A stretch of DNA of 64,000 nt from Collybia mongolica (lineage: Eukaryota; Basidiomycota; Agaricomycetes; Agaricales; Clitocybaceae), in assembly GCA_013420905.1 (NCBI GenBank), contig JAAXNY010000006.1:3162001-3226000 (forward strand), in the 5' to 3' direction. The notes below the pieces were generated by a model. That model saw nothing but the letters and a program-made list of their open reading frames with translations, did no database searches and was not told the DNA's origin. How positions within the stretch are numbered: position 1 is the first letter of the stretch; every line of letters begins with the position of its first letter. The translations under genes were made by a program, and so were the position numbers. Positions 44,059-57,922 of the stretch are shown in pieces.

Positions 44059-47000
44059 TTACGACGCGTTCGCCTTTTGTGTCCATTCGATTGCCTTTTG
44101 CTTGACTATATTCGCACCATCTTCATCTCCCAATCTACGTTCCAGCTCAAGCCACTTCTTAAAGAATGATCTAAAGGAAATTTCAGCCCACTGTCACCTC
44201 TCAGAAGAGATACTACTAACTTAGCTTTGTGACTTGTCATCTTGATGGCCAGTACACGGTCGAACAAATTTCTGATCAATAATACTCAGTTTTGACATTC
44301 CGATCAAAGGTTTGAATGTACCGTAAACTTTGCATGTCTCCTTGCCCAGCCTCCATATCCATGTAGACAGACCATAAATCCCATCGTTTTGGGTGTGAAT
44401 CCATGATTCCTTCAAATACGGTCTTGCCTCGTTCAGGTTCACCGTGCTTGTATTCAAGTTGAGCAAAGCGAGAGATAGTCTTCAAATCTGTGGAGGTAGA
44501 TTCGGTGACATTGAGTTAGACGGTTTCATCGAGGTGCTTACGTTTTCGCTTGTCCAGACTCTGTAGACTGCGGGGAAGCAATTTCCTCGCACTCTCAAAA
44601 TCTTTCTTTCGAAGGTAATATTCACCAAACAGTACCCATACTTTCGAACTCTGGCCGAACTTCTTGCATGTGCGTTTGTATTGCTCTTCAGCTTTCTACA
44701 AAATTTTTAGAACAGGGGATATTCCATGAAGGAAAACGGTTCAAACCTCAAATTTTTCGGCCTGATCGAGGATAGATGCAAGGCGGAGGTGGATTGTCTT
44801 GGAATCATTCGCTTGGGCAGCTTCTTTGAAAACAGATTCCAGGGTCTCGTCCGTGCCGTACATACTCTCCAAATTGAGCAACGCAATCCATACGTTCAAC
44901 CTTTCCTGTTCTTCTCGGAAGTTTATGGTGCGTATAGCTCTCCGAGCAATATCTCGTGCCTTCTCGATCTCGGATATTTGGAGATGGAATGACATGTATT
45001 GAACCCACATATAAGATGAGTTCGGTGAACCTAGAAGTATCCGTTCAAAATCCGCATTTGATTCAGGAGTTTTGGTTTGCATATCGGCCGTGAGGTCGTA
45101 CTCGATTTCTTTGCGTTTACGTTTTTTCCTCTTGGTGGGTTGGCCCTCAGGATCGCTCTCTTCAGAAGAGGAAGCGGAAACAACCTCTTCAACTGGTTCA
45201 GGTTTATAGCTTGACCATTGAAAACCACCGGAGAGTTGAAGGGAGGGAGCGGATGCCGTATGGTTACTGTTAGAACCCTGAAAGGTGCGGGATGGCTGGT
45301 AGTGATGGGTAGCTTCATCCATATCAATATGCATCGCATCGTCGATCTCATTGTCACTATCTGTTCGACTATCGTCAACAGGTACCCGTTGATCGGCCAC
45401 GTCCTCGAAATATCCTGTTCCTGACTCCATTTCTGATTTTTTAGAGTCATCGTCTGTTTCAAAGTCTTCCTCGCCAAAATGAGAGGGCTTGAGGCTGAGG
45501 GATATTTTGCGTTTGTCGACAGCTATAACTATAGCCTTCACTCGGTCGCCTTCACGGAAGCTGCGTAACGCAACTGTGACGTCAGCATCCTCGTTGTCGG
45601 ATAACTGGCAAAGTATCATCATCGGAAGGCTCCAGAAAGTCAGAGCAACATATACCTGTGATTTGTGGCAGAGCCCACTCAATTTGGAGCCATCTATCTG
45701 GATGAAAATCCCATAATTCTCTACCTTCTTGACAATTCCGACTACCTTCTGACCGATCTGTATGTCTCCGATGGAAAGAGCCGAAGCTGGATCTGTTTTC
45801 GAAAGGTTTTGTCGTAATGACATTTCTATCTGCTTGGTTTCAAGATCGACACTAGGACAAAAGTTAGCTAGACAAAGGTATATTGGAAAATCCTACCTAA
45901 GGATACGGCCTTTAACGAGTTGATTCGTCGTAAATCGGGGTTTCCAATCTTTGACATACTGGCCAGCATCTGTTGATCAAAAAAGCAAAAAAAAAATATG
46001 GTTCCACTCACGTCATCAAACAATTCTCGTATTTGGACGCGCGCATCAATATTTCGTCCCACCGTCACAAACAGACCATGCTCTACAATGCTTTTAACAA
46101 ACCCACGAACAGTTTCACCGACTTGCAAGTCGGTCAGTTCATGTATCTCACGGTCAACGACCGATGTGACTCTGCCAGGATACATCTTGGAATGCCGGGT
46201 TGACAGAGTAAGCTGCTTCTTGGCTTGGTCAATCCCAATAACGACAGCCTTGAGAATAGAATCGATCGGTGGGAAAGATACACCAGCATTGAAGTCGTCA
46301 GATGTATCTGTGGAGTGTAAAATTCCTCCTATGCGTGTTGCTATCTTCACTAGGGTTCCTTGGCGTGCGTGGCGGGTAACACGCCCTCCGACGATTTGGC
46401 CAACGGTAATGGATTCCATTGACAATGGACCTTTAGAAAGAAGTGTCTCCTTGGCCCTCGGTTTGTTAGCAACAATGACGAAACCTTGTTCCGTATTGCG
46501 AGTTACAACAACTAGTTGGTCGAGTTTGTCGCCTGCTTTTAAGACCACTTTGAGTTGAGCCAGCGATAAAGAGCGATGGTTAGCGAGATTCTTCAAAGAC
46601 AGCAGCGCTCGTATTTGTGTTGGTTGGAGGATGAGTACTGCGTTATCTTTGTGGATTTCCGTCACGGAACCTTCAACGATGTTGCCGATCTCGACACCAC
46701 TGATATCAGTCACCGTAGGTTTGAAGTTAGAGGCAGCTTGACGGATACTAGCTACAAGGCGCTTCTGATCCTTTTCAACAGCTGTTATGCGCACTTTGAC
46801 AACTCTTCCAATGGGGAAAGAATCTGAAGGTTTGTTTAGTGGAGGATCACTGATAATTGCCCAAATTAATTGCGAATAAGGACACCTTGCACATTGCCTA
46901 CCTAATTTCTTTGATTGGCACCAGTGCTTTGAGATTATTGTAGAACTCAACCATCAGGTGCTTTTCGTAGATTTTGAAAACCACCGCATGAGAAACCTGG

Positions 47001-49175
47001 CCAACCTTGGCATCATCAAAATTTGATAGGATGGGCAAGGCTGAGTCCAAGAGGGTCTTTTTAGCCGTAAGAGAAATACGTTTACGGTCTGTATCAACAA
47101 CGAGAACCTATTAAGGTAGTGTGAGCATACGCAGACTTAATTTATGTGAAGAAAGCCGTACCCGGCACTTGATACTCGCACCTGCCTTGAAACGTTTGGA
47201 TGGCTGTTTCAATGCGATGTCTGCATAGTGATTTGGCCAAATCACCCCATCGACATTACCAGATACCGTGACGAACAACCCAGTCTCCGTGAGTTTCTTG
47301 ATGGTTCCTCTGATTGTCTCGCCGACTTCGACGTCTCCTACCTGCAGATATTTCTGTTCTAGAACAGATGGTTTCAAGGATAGTTGTAATAACCCATCAA
47401 ATGAAAAGTAACCTGTCACGCGTGCTCGATGAATTGAACCAGGTTTCCAGGGGCCAGAGGCAGATAGAGTAGGTACGTGATCGTCCGATGTATGAGATAT
47501 CTATGTCGAAGTTAAGTGAAATGACATAAGGTTGAAAAACGTAGACAAACGTGGACGAAGCCATCAAGTCCGGGTTCAACCTCAACTATTAGACCTCTTT
47601 CTGTTTCCAGTCTCTGAACCTTTACTGCTTCAATAAGCGTGCCAATGGGGTACGCTTCTTTGACGTCTTTCGTCCCTAATAAATCATCGCTGCCATGTAT
47701 TTGTCGAGAGCTGAGCGCCAATATGTGCTCTGTGAGAGCAAGGGCAAATTTCGGTGGCGTCGACGCAAAATCATAGAGCACTCGAGCTTTAATCTTTTCC
47801 CCAACTACATGAGGCTTCTCAGAAACACCTTGGCACAAATGTATCTGGTCAACAGTTCCCCTAAAAAATCCGAGGACTTGGAGGTTGAGCCCGGTAGGAT
47901 GGACGGCCATGATTAATGCTTGCACAAGCATTCCTGGAAGAACAGAGGTGGCGTTTGTCACCTCAGACAACTAAGGCATGTATGAGTATCACATACAAGG
48001 TAAGAAAAGGATGCTACTCACAGAAGAGGAGGAAAATGCTAAGGGGTCGACAACAACATTGCAAGTTCGGCCATTGCTCGACATGTTCATCACTGTGGCA
48101 TCAATCAATTGCCCGACATAGAATTTTTTCTTGTGATTCACAGGTGGCACCTGCTTTACATCCTTGAAAGATAAAAATCCGGATACACCTGTGATACCGA
48201 GATCTAAAATGTATCCATGGTCTTCGATGCTCTGAACAGCCGCAGTTATTGTCTAAAATATTAAAAAACATTAATAAGATAGATCAGACTATTGTGAATG
48301 ATAATTACAAAGCCCTGTCTCAAATCCGATTTCTGAATTCCAGCGTTGATTCGCTCAGGCGTCAGGCTCAGTTCCACTCTTTGACTAGCTCTTATAACTT
48401 CATCTCTAGATTTCCCAATCCCAGACGTGTCTGTGGAACCGCGTGCATGTACAGCGTTGACCACACATCGAATGAATTGACCCTCTTCAAAAATTTGAAA
48501 GAGATCAGGGACATGGGAGGCGGACTTCTCGTCGTCTTCATCTTCAGACGAGGAACCCTCCTCAGATTTACCTTCGTTTTCTAGAAGGGTTGTAAGCTGG
48601 GATGAGACATTGGTGATCGGAACGTGGCCAAATAATTGATTGGGAAGGGAAACAACCAATCCAAGAGGCTGGACAGAGACAATTTGTCCCATAATCTTCA
48701 TACCTACATGCATCCGCTGCGGCGTATATACAAGTGAGCCTATTTAGTCAAAAACAGGAATGCCTGACTGACCTTATAGTTTAGATGCTCAATTCTAATG
48801 TTGTTACTCTTGCCCACAGTTTGACCATTTCCAGATGCTTGAGCCTGTGACTCCCTTTTTCTCTTTTTCGCAGGTTTAACCAGTTGAACATCCTGTACGA
48901 TTGTTGCGTTCAATGGGTCGGTACAAGGCAGGAAAACCAACCTCAAAAAGTTCATTGGCTTCCTTGACAGCTTCAGCACGGATTGCTTTGACCTCAAGAG
49001 GAGTAAACGATGTTCCGCCTCCACGAGGAAAATCTACCTCCTCTGCAACAAGATTTGTGGCCTGTTGTGAGACCTGTTCTGTATTCCGCTTTTCTCCAAC
49101 AGTAAACTTGCTTTTTTTCGTCGTATGAGCTGTATGTATAGACGTAATATCTTCGAGGGGCCGTTTATGAGGCAT
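44059..49175 (-). CDS. RRP5: rRNA biogenesis protein RRP5
   Basis: ATG 49175 (MPHKRPLEDITSIHTAH), stop 44059-44061. A basic N-terminus with KPAKKRKRE is followed by a long series of S1 RNA-binding repeats through 48,700-45,640; clear ones read VGEKIKARVL, VGETIRGTIKKLTETGLFVTV, VGETVRGFVKSIVEHGLFVTV and IGQKVVGIVKKVENYGIFIQI. An acidic linker (45,130-45,460) precedes the C-terminal half-TPR (HAT) repeats: SNADFERILLGSPNSSYMW, then FGEYYLRKKDFESARKLLP and DLWSVYMDMEAGQGDMQSL. RRP5 is a nucleolar factor needed for both 18S and 5.8S/25S rRNA maturation. At least ten short introns split it. Head-to-head with SF3A2. Confidence 0.93.
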
Positions 49176-49399
49176 CGTTCAGCCGAGGTAGATGCACAGA
49201 CTAAAGACGAGAATTGGATGGCTTGTCCTTCGTTTCAAACGATCTGAAGGATTTTTTGAATGATGCTGAATTGATCTGAAGTGCGTTACGTCAGCGTGTG
49301 TTGCCGATGTGGCCAAGTTCCATTTTCAAGTTTTCTTCCTTCGTTGGTATCGTTCAAGAAAAAAATCACAACTTTAACGCTCTTCAGGCTCACCAGAAA
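49176..49399. promoter_or_regulatory. Shared promoter region, RRP5 / SF3A2
   Basis: 224 bases separate the two start codons and must serve both a ribosome-synthesis gene and a splicing gene. No specific site is claimed. Confidence 0.5.
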
Positions 49400-50268
49400 A
49401 TGGGTAAGTAAAAACTACTGCACCCTAACTTTCTAACCTGCCTTTCCCTAGATTTTCAAGTACGTGAAAGGTTCTTCGTCTTTAGCCGACCAATACCTGA
49501 CAACGCCTACCACAGAATCGAGTTGGCTCCAAGTTCGGAGGTGGTGGTGTTGCAGGCGCTTCCGAGACGAATGTTGATAGACGTGAACGCCTAAGAAAAC
49601 TTGCACTAGAAACCATTGACCTTGCCAAAGTGTGTTTCTCTTACTTCTCCTTGGTCGAGTCACTGAACATGTCCCAGGACCCATACATCCTGCGCAATCA
49701 TCTTGGGTCCTTAGAATGTCGCCTTTGTTTGACTCTACACACTAATGAGGGCTCTTATCTGGCTCACACCCAAGGCAAAAAACATCAAACGAACCTTGCG
49801 CGACGAGCCGCCCGCGACGCGAAGGATTCTCAGCTGATGATCGCCCCTGTACAAAGTAATATTCAGCGCAAAGTATTTCTTAAGATTGGCAGGCCAGGAT
49901 ACAGAGTGACGAAGGTTCGCGACGTAGATACAGGAAAGGAAGGCATGATGGTACAAGTCCACCTTCCCCAAATCAAACCGGAAGTTTTACCTCGTCGTCG
50001 ATTTATGAGCGCTTGGGAGCAGAAGCGCGAACCGCCTAACAAAGCTTACCAGTACCTCATTGTGAGATTTCGTATTTATTTTACTTACTCGTCACTCATT
50101 TGAACTCATGATCAGGTCGCCGCCGAGCCTTATGAGACTATTGCATTCCGTATCCCTGCTCGTGAAATCGAGGATGAAGCAGACGATGCTGGGTATTGGA
50201 ACTGGTCCCATTGGGATCCAGACACAAAACAGTACAGCTTCCAATTCATGTTCCGCCTCACATATTAA
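49400..50268 (+). CDS. SF3A2: Splicing factor 3A subunit 2 (Prp11/SAP62)
   Basis: Part of the U2 snRNP SF3a complex, needed for pre-spliceosome assembly. The conserved start MDFQNRVGSKFGGGGVAG is recovered only by splicing ATG-G (49400-49403) to an 8-base exon (49452-49459) and then to 49516, through introns 49404-49451 and 49460-49515. The matrin-type C2H2 zinc finger follows (CRLCLTLHTNEGSYLAHTQG), then the C-terminal conserved block (GRPGYRVTKVRD, LPQIKPEVLPRRRFMSAWEQ). A final intron near 50,060-50,114 leads to VAAEPYETIAFRIPAREIE and ends FRLTY at TAA 50266-50268. The protein is about 220 residues, the conserved core without the Pro-rich tail of animal proteins. Intron at 49,630-49,678 removed. 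Confidence 0.93.
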
Positions 50269-51034
50269 CTGCAATATGTATTCCTGCCACATGTCTGTCT
50301 ATCCATGATGTTGTATCATATTGTTGTATCATCCCAATTCTCGCATGAGGTCGGACAAATGCTCCGCTACCCGTCCAGGTATTTCATAGAACTGTTTGTC
50401 AGTATCGGGATCGTTATCTGAATGAGGAAGCTCGTATGATTCAAGAACCGGTCAGCTTTGGAATGACACGTTTTGCTCACCAGACCGGTGACCGATCCCT
50501 CTATGAGCCCTTATATTGAGGTTTCTGCTCATTATATGCTCTGATGACTCTTTAAGTCTTGCTGACAACAGGCTCGGACAATGTGACTTATAGTTCAATT
50601 CAATGCCTGAACCAATGTACAATTTGAAATAATGTACTACCTAATATATGAGCTTTTTTTCAACGTTTTTTGCTCCAGACGCAATTTCAAAAAGCAGCCC
50701 AAAACTCAAGGCACAGGAAGTGGCGGTTACGAGTCTATTTGAGTTTTCGGCCCCTGTATGGACAGCACGTTTGCTCAACGGAATGGGGGAGAACAAGGAT
50801 ATCGGATTCGCCGACTTCATAACTGTGTAGAAGTTAACAAATCTCAACTTACCTGCTCTCTGACACCACTAAAATGGGGACAACAACGGCAGGGCTTATA
50901 TATCTCCAAAAAGACAAGTCGACGCGTACAGCTTCGGCATCACAATTTTGTCGGCGACTCGATTTCGTTATAAATGCCCATCATGGTAAGTAGCCGTGGC
51001 AGTCGCAAAGACCTCTCCCCTATAACCTTGTGCA
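50269..51034. other. Intergenic, no gene recognised
   Basis: 3' flank of SF3A2 and promoter of the SDR gene. A short ATG-CCC-ATC-ATG followed by GTAAGT at about 50,971 could be an alternative leader exon of the SDR gene. Confidence 0.45.
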
Positions 51035-52021
51035 ATGCCCTCCTTGACCGAGGCTAAATCCGTAGGATTCGACTGGGGATCAAACATTCGCTATGAACCC
51101 ATCGGAGTGTTCATTGGTGGAACGTCAGGTGTTGGCCGCGCCATGGCACAAGCTTTCCATTCCTACACCAAAGGAAAGTGCCACATAATAATCATAGGTC
51201 GAAACCGTGCAGCCGCCGAAACCTTGTTCGCGTCATTCGACGAACCGGCCAACGCTGCGATCAAACCCAGGCGCGAGTTTATCCATTGTGATGTGTATCT
51301 AATGAGAAACGTCAAGGAAACTTCTCATACTCTCACAAAGCAACTTCCTCACATCAACTTCCTTGTTCTCTCAGCTGGGTATGGTAGCATCCTCAACGAC
51401 AGAGACGAGACAACGGAGGGAATGGCGGGTCAGCTCGTGACACGATACTATTCCAGGTGGAAGTTCATCTATGAACTTCTGCCATTGATGCGTAATGCAA
51501 CCGAGAACGGGCTAGACGCAAAGGTTATGTCCGTGCTCGGTGCCCAAAGGTACAAAATAATGTCAGTGGACTGCGATGACCTCGCGCTGAGGAAGTCTTA
51601 CTGGGGGTGGAAAGCTGCCTTACAGAGTATGAACTACAACGACTACATGATGGAGGTGTGCCAGAAACCATCCTACCCTTGATAATCGCCAACATACCAC
51701 CCTCAGGAATACGCCATCCGTGAGCCGAATGTCGCCTTCACGCACATATATCCCGGAATGGTCAACACCCCAGCCGTTTCTCGAATATTTGACTTTTGGC
51801 TATTCCGGCCGTTCTCTCCAATCTTCCAAGCTTTATGCGACCACTTCCTCGTCAGCGCGGAGGATTGCGCTTCGTATATGTGGTACGGGCTTCTGGATGG
51901 TAAAAACGGGTTTTTCCGTCGTGACAATTTGGGAAATAGTTTGGGCATGCAAGGTTATGATGGCTCAGCTCATACTAGACAGACCATATGGGATCATAGT
52001 ATGCAAGAGACAGACCGTTGA
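51035..52021 (+). CDS. Short-chain dehydrogenase/reductase (SDR)
   Basis: Two exons, 51035-51655 and 51707-52021, joined by a 51-base GT-AG intron; 311 residues. The nucleotide-binding turn reads GVFIGGTSGVGRAMAQAF, with IIIIGRNRAAA after the second strand and LVLSAGYG in place of the usual NNAG. The segment TRYYSRWKF offers a Tyr-x3-Lys pair, but it lies before the strand KVMSVLGA, where the classic catalytic Tyr usually comes after; the active site is thus uncertain. After the intron: YAIREPNVAFTHIYPGMVNT, the substrate loop typical of this fungal SDR group. Substrate unknown. An alternative upstream start at about 50,970 cannot be excluded. Confidence 0.85.
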
Positions 52022-52230
52022 CCGGGCTTCAGAATTGCAGGTACCACCATGTCAGGTATTTGTAATTTCGCTCCTTGATGGTGCGTTGGAACAAACGAAT
52101 GAAGACTAGGATTTTGAATGTTCATTCAACCCTTGCCGCATTCCCACAGCTTTCCCAAGATGACCAATAGCCAATCTCATATCATTATATACTGAATGAC
52201 ATCGTTTTTTCTTTCGTCGTGCTTCCCCTC

Positions 52231-52825
<595 letters not shown>

Positions 52826-53690
52826 CAGCTATAAACGAGCGTGGTGAGACCTCCCTCTTTTCAAGGAAGGACCCTTTTATCCTCAAACATTTACTTACAA
52901 TGTGCATACGCATGACTTCTCTATGGGCATATGCTATCCAAACTTCTGATAAAGCCTGTGTTATTTCAGTTATTTTACATCGCTAAATATACTTTGGAAG
53001 CGCGCTATCTACGTTCAGAATACGACGAGGAATTCCCAGCCAGCGATATTCCACGAGGTAAACGGTTCACTTGATGATGGTCTTAGGTTCCTCATGATTC
53101 AAGGCATTGAATGTCTGGGTGTTGTTAGTCAAATGGAGTTCTTGCTTACATTGTTGGTGGTCTTTTCGGTTCAAGGAATGGCCTGTTCGGTGTCCCGGTT
53201 GGTATCAGTGAGGCCAGGTCAAAGGGATAGGGTTGATCACGGTACTATGGTATAATATTTGTTATTGTTCACAGAGATGTATGTAAATCGTATATCGAAG
53301 ATCTACAACATTATCATAATGATTTTTTCGGCCTCCAAGCCGGAAAAAACCCAGAGATATATACGTAGTAGTAGCTTTCTGTTGGAAAAAAATAAATTTT
53401 ATTGACGTCGGAGACGTATAGCAGGCCAACCTGCGGGGGCTTGGTGACCCCTAACTTGGGGTATTGTACAGATGTCTAAAGCAAACCTACTATATGCTGT
53501 GGCAGGGGGATTGGTCGTAGAGAACGGGGATTGTGAGATATTGTTACAAGATGGAATGCGAGGTATATGAGAAGGAAGTGGGGATAGTCCGTATATGTTT
53601 ATGAGGTGTCTTGTAAAAATACATACCGAACATCGACGTTCGCGATAAATCATCAATAGAGTAAAGGAACGCAATGATATCTATGGAATG
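52826..53690. other. Intergenic, no gene recognised
   Basis: 5' flank of the RNase gene and 3' flank of the Pal1-like gene. AT-rich with a few short direct repeats. Nothing coding seen. Confidence 0.5.
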
Positions 53691-56215
53691 TCAAAGGTCT
53701 ACCCTCCGCTTGCTCAAAACCTTCTTTGGGGCTTTGTCAGATTTGTACCGGGTCGGAGGGATACTATGAGGTGGGTCAATGGAAGTAATGGTTGGCTCGA
53801 AGGAAAGAGCAATGTGCGGAGCTGGTGGCGGCGGGATACCATCAACTCCAAGAATGCTTCTTTTCTTGAGTTTCCGGCTCTGTGACATCGGAATCTCTTG
53901 AGCGCGAGTATATCTTTTGTCACTTCGTGGGGCACCGATGGGGCGCACGATAGATGGAGGTGATGGGGGGCGGCTATGATATTGCTGGGCTTGAATGGCG
54001 TGGTTCGGGGGGGATTGATCGTAGAGTGGATACAGTGCTTGCTCGGTTTGGGGCGCATTCAAATGGGATGGTTGGAGGGGTGTAGGCATGACTAGTCGCT
54101 TCGGGAGATGGCGTGGTTGAGGCGCCCTCCCTCCATTTTGCGAGCGAGAAGAACCACTAGCGCTGACGATGGTCTGCTTTAGGCTCCGGACGTCACGATC
54201 CTGACTTGCTTGTGGAGGGGCATCATTGGCTGAACCGGAGCTCTTCCCGTTTGTGATTGCTCCTTTTGAATTTGGAACAGATGTATGGTGAATGGTATTA
54301 GGAATACGGGAAGGCTGTTCTAATCCGACCGGTTCGAATTTATGCTCTGGGTCTCCGTGCCCCTGGTCAGGAGGTACAAACGCATATGAAGGTTGGTTAC
54401 GTTCGGTGGCGTCTGCAACATTAGGTTCAAAGCCAGAAGGTCGCTGGGGGAGCCCAGCAGACCGTCTGTTTGTCATTCTTTCATCCTGCTGGATGTCATG
54501 AGTACGTCCGTGAGACAAGTCATGATCAAGGCTACGATGTTGGATCTGAGCATGTGACTGCAATTGGGGTTCAAAAGGGTGCTGAGTGTTTGAAATGACA
54601 GACGTCCTTGTTCCGGTTTTGGCCGGCCCGAACCCCGATTGTTCAAACGATGCCGAATTGAAGGATGATTGTTCATATGGAGGGCTGTGCTTCTGCCTGA
54701 GTGGAGCAATATCAGCTGAAAAACATGCCGTAACTCTAATAGCTGATTACCATTGTTGAGGATCTTCTGCAGGAGGGATGCCAGCAGGCAGGCTGAAGTG
54801 ATGATTTGACCATTTGAGGGCGATGTCACCAAATGTCTGGTCATTCCGACGATCTACTTTTCGCGATTGGGAAGGCAACGATTCATGCGGACGACTGTGA
54901 GCGGCTGGCTCACCGACGAAATCCTGCCGAGGAAGGTAATGCTCCTGGAAATTGCGGGGAAGGACTTGTCCAGGTGTGAGGTTCAGTGACACGCCAATTG
55001 GAGGCGGTCCCGATGCTGTGTGATAGTTCGGATGCCCTCTAGAAGTCATAATTTTGTGCGATCGGTCCTGGTAGATCTATATAAGTGAATCGAGAACACG
55101 GAAATTAGAACATGGAAGTAGAAAGCGTGCACCTGATACTGATTGCCAATATTGTGAGGAGTCGTCGACTGGACAACCTTTTGTATTGCCTCATAAGGTC
55201 CCCCATGATGGACTGGTATGCCTAATGGATTAGACTCGTCGAGTTCATCGATCTTATCTAACTCATGAGCGCGAATCGGATGGCCACCAATATTACGCTG
55301 GGAGGCAGTGGGTGGGGGTCTCACGTCGACGGTGGTAGTAACAGGCCGAGGTGGCATACTTGGTCTGTCTACCGATTGCCGGGTCTCCGGAACAGATAGG
55401 CCTCGGGAGTGCGCGGGGCGGGCAGAAAAAATGGCATCATAGGAAGGAGGCGACTCCTGGCGTTTGTTGCCGGGCTGTTCAAGGTTCATAGACTCCTCTA
55501 TATCGTCCGGTCTTCGCCAAAACATTGTAATGCTATTCTTCTTCTTTTGCGGAATGGAACGAGGGGCCTCCACAGATTTTGGGGCAGTATCCAACGGCTG
55601 ATGCGAATCTGCCGATGACGGTGCAGACGATAGTGGGGTCATAGATGGTTGTGATTCATATGGGTTCGTAACAGACAATGAGTGGCCGTCGTAAACTGTA
55701 CTAGTGACGGTGGTCTTGTCAGGCAACATGGGGTTATTTGGGGGTATTGAAATGGAAGACTTGTTTGCGTTAACGATGCTGACGGCTAGTGCAGGGGAAG
55801 TGAGCGAGAGAGATGAACGTGTATTGCGGTCCATGGTCGCGGGAGGAGACGCCCAAGCGACATCGTGACTCGTGGCGAAGAATGGATGTGAAAGAGGGTC
55901 AGGTGAGAAGGCAGGATCATCGTACAACGTGGAGGGGATGCTCTTGATGGTATGATTGGTATGATTAGGAATGGATGATGAAAAGACTTTAGGGATTTTA
56001 AATTTCATGGAATGTGAATTGTTGTTGGGGATGGAGGTAAATAAAAATTGGGAAAAGTTGTTAGTTGGGGCCGCTTGACCGCCAGATCGGCCGGGATAGA
56101 CGCTTTTGGAACGAGTAATGACGTCTGGCTGGGAGAACGCAAAACGGTCGAATAGAGTGTCGGGCGAACGAGTGGACCAATATACATTGTTCCTGTGCCA
56201 CGATGGCGGTTGCAT
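53691..56215 (-). CDS. Pal1-like cell morphology protein
   Basis: ATG 56215 (MQPPSWHRNNVYWSTRSPD), stop 53691-53693. Three large exons, joined near 55,050-55,130 and 54,700-54,750. Nearly all of it is Ser/Pro/Gln/His-rich and disordered. The recognisable part, DESNPLGIPVHHGGPYEAIQKV (read at about 55,180-55,240), matches the Pal1 domain pattern NP-G-x-HH-GPY-A. In S. pombe Pal1 is a membrane-linked protein required for cylindrical cell shape and endocytic patches. The C-terminus is basic (KRSILGVDGIPPPPAPHI, KAPKKVLSKRRVDL). About 800 residues, longer than yeast Pal1. Family assignment rests on one motif. Confidence 0.65.
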
Positions 56216-57922
56216 GTCCAAAGCAGTGTCGGTACAAATGTCAGATTTGAGGTGGTGATTACAGAAAGAGGTCGAACAAGGAAAGACAGATCTCGAACAA
56301 GGAAAAGAATTTGAAGAGAAGGGTAAAGTTGTCAGACTGTCAGAAAAGTAAAGCTACACACGGCGACTCTTAAGCGAATCGAGTCCCGTCGTCGCCAACT
56401 GGCGCGTTCAACTTCAAGTATCACAAATAAAATTAATATTCGGGGCCACACCTGATACCACGTGACACCCCTTGTTTTACATAATATCAAAATTCAATAT
56501 CATAATGGTCTCTTTTACGTGTTCGGGGCAGAAACGCAGGACCATGTGCCTTCCTAATTACGTTCGGGCTGGTCTTTTTTTCGGCTGCCGCTGCAATACT
56601 TTGAAGGCTATAACTAGAGATGGTTCCTCAGCCTAAGTAACAATGTTCAGTTTGAAGTTCGCGCTTGTAGCTATGGTTTCGCAATTGCTTTCATGCTAGG
56701 TGGTACTTGTCCGGTCCCTCACAAGCGTGGTAGGATCTACCCATGTCTTTACGAGGATCTTCGAACGTTTTGGACTGAAATCATTGTAGACTTGCAGACC
56801 CATTTCTCCTCCCTTTTTTCATTTCGTAACCCTAGCAACCCACTACCGATATATGAAGTCTTTTCAACAACGGAGTGGCCTAGTCCCTATCTGAATCCTG
56901 GAATACGTTCTGCGATATTCCTACCGACCTAAAGTTACCCTCATGTCGCAATTCTCTTTCAACCAGATATGCATCGTCGTATCCATAGAACAGACCTGAC
57001 AGCTTGGGTTATTCGCTGGTTCCATCATATCCTTTGATGAGCCCCAGGAAAGTTCGGAGTCCCTCTAACTGATGGCTGTCTTGGCGATAAAAATGCTTCA
57101 AACTCAAGCATTGTCGATGCAATCACTCTCGTCCGAGAATTCGAAACCTATCCCCTGATACGTTGTTTACTTTTGGTTTACTTAGCACGAAAGTTCAGGA
57201 TGTACAAGAATCAAGCAACTTCTTCGTGCTTCTAGCTAAACAAACTTCCAGGTTAACCGCCCAAATCACACCAGATGTATGCTCCAGCCGATTCGATATT
57301 AAAAAAATGCGTGTGCGTCAAGCCTATGGCAGCGGTATTATACTATTAGTGGTAGTTGTGTTTTCGACACGGTCATGTGATGATTATATTACCATCAGTA
57401 ATAATAGTGTGATGACTAAGATGCGCCATTAAAGCTATTTCGCAACCACACAGGATCCGGCACTATTCCAGTCCTCGCATTCTAATTGGCTAGAGCGAGT
57501 GGATTGGCCAATAGGAATACTTGATTTTATCACTCCACAAAATTTGTTCAGTTGCGAAAGAGTTCTATCGCTTTTGAATAAATTCGAGTACGTCACGGTA
57601 GAAAAGGAAAAAAAGAAGGGTGTTCAAAATCCCGGACCTCCAGCGCATACAAAGTTTACGGCCTTGTGTTGCACCTTTATATGAGACTGAATCAAAACCC
57701 ATTTAGAGGGGAGCCAGGTTTGTAGCTTCCTAATTCTAAAATTTCTGTGAATACTAACTACTGGATTCCGGATGTGAGTAACCTGTATTTAATGAGAACG
57801 ACGTGGTGTTATGGGATGGTATAAGTGGGAAAACATGTGTCAACAATGGACAAAGATAAGATTTCTGGAAACACCCCTGTGAGACTTACAACAACCATAT
57901 ACATATGAGTAACACAAAGCCT
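56216..57922. other. 1.7 kb intergenic, no gene recognised
   Basis: The 5' leader of the Pal1-like gene to about 56,400, then mixed sequence. A 79-codon open frame at 56693-56932 shows no known motif. 57,100-57,900 is AT-rich. It may hold a decayed gene or long regulatory space. Confidence 0.4.

Noticed and set aside
45998..46558. Plus-strand frame in the RRP5 S1 region
   Set aside because: Antisense of S1 repeats with strong family motifs on the minus strand.
56693..56932. 79-codon open frame as a gene
   Set aside because: No motif, no splice or promoter support, isolated in a 1.7 kb gap.
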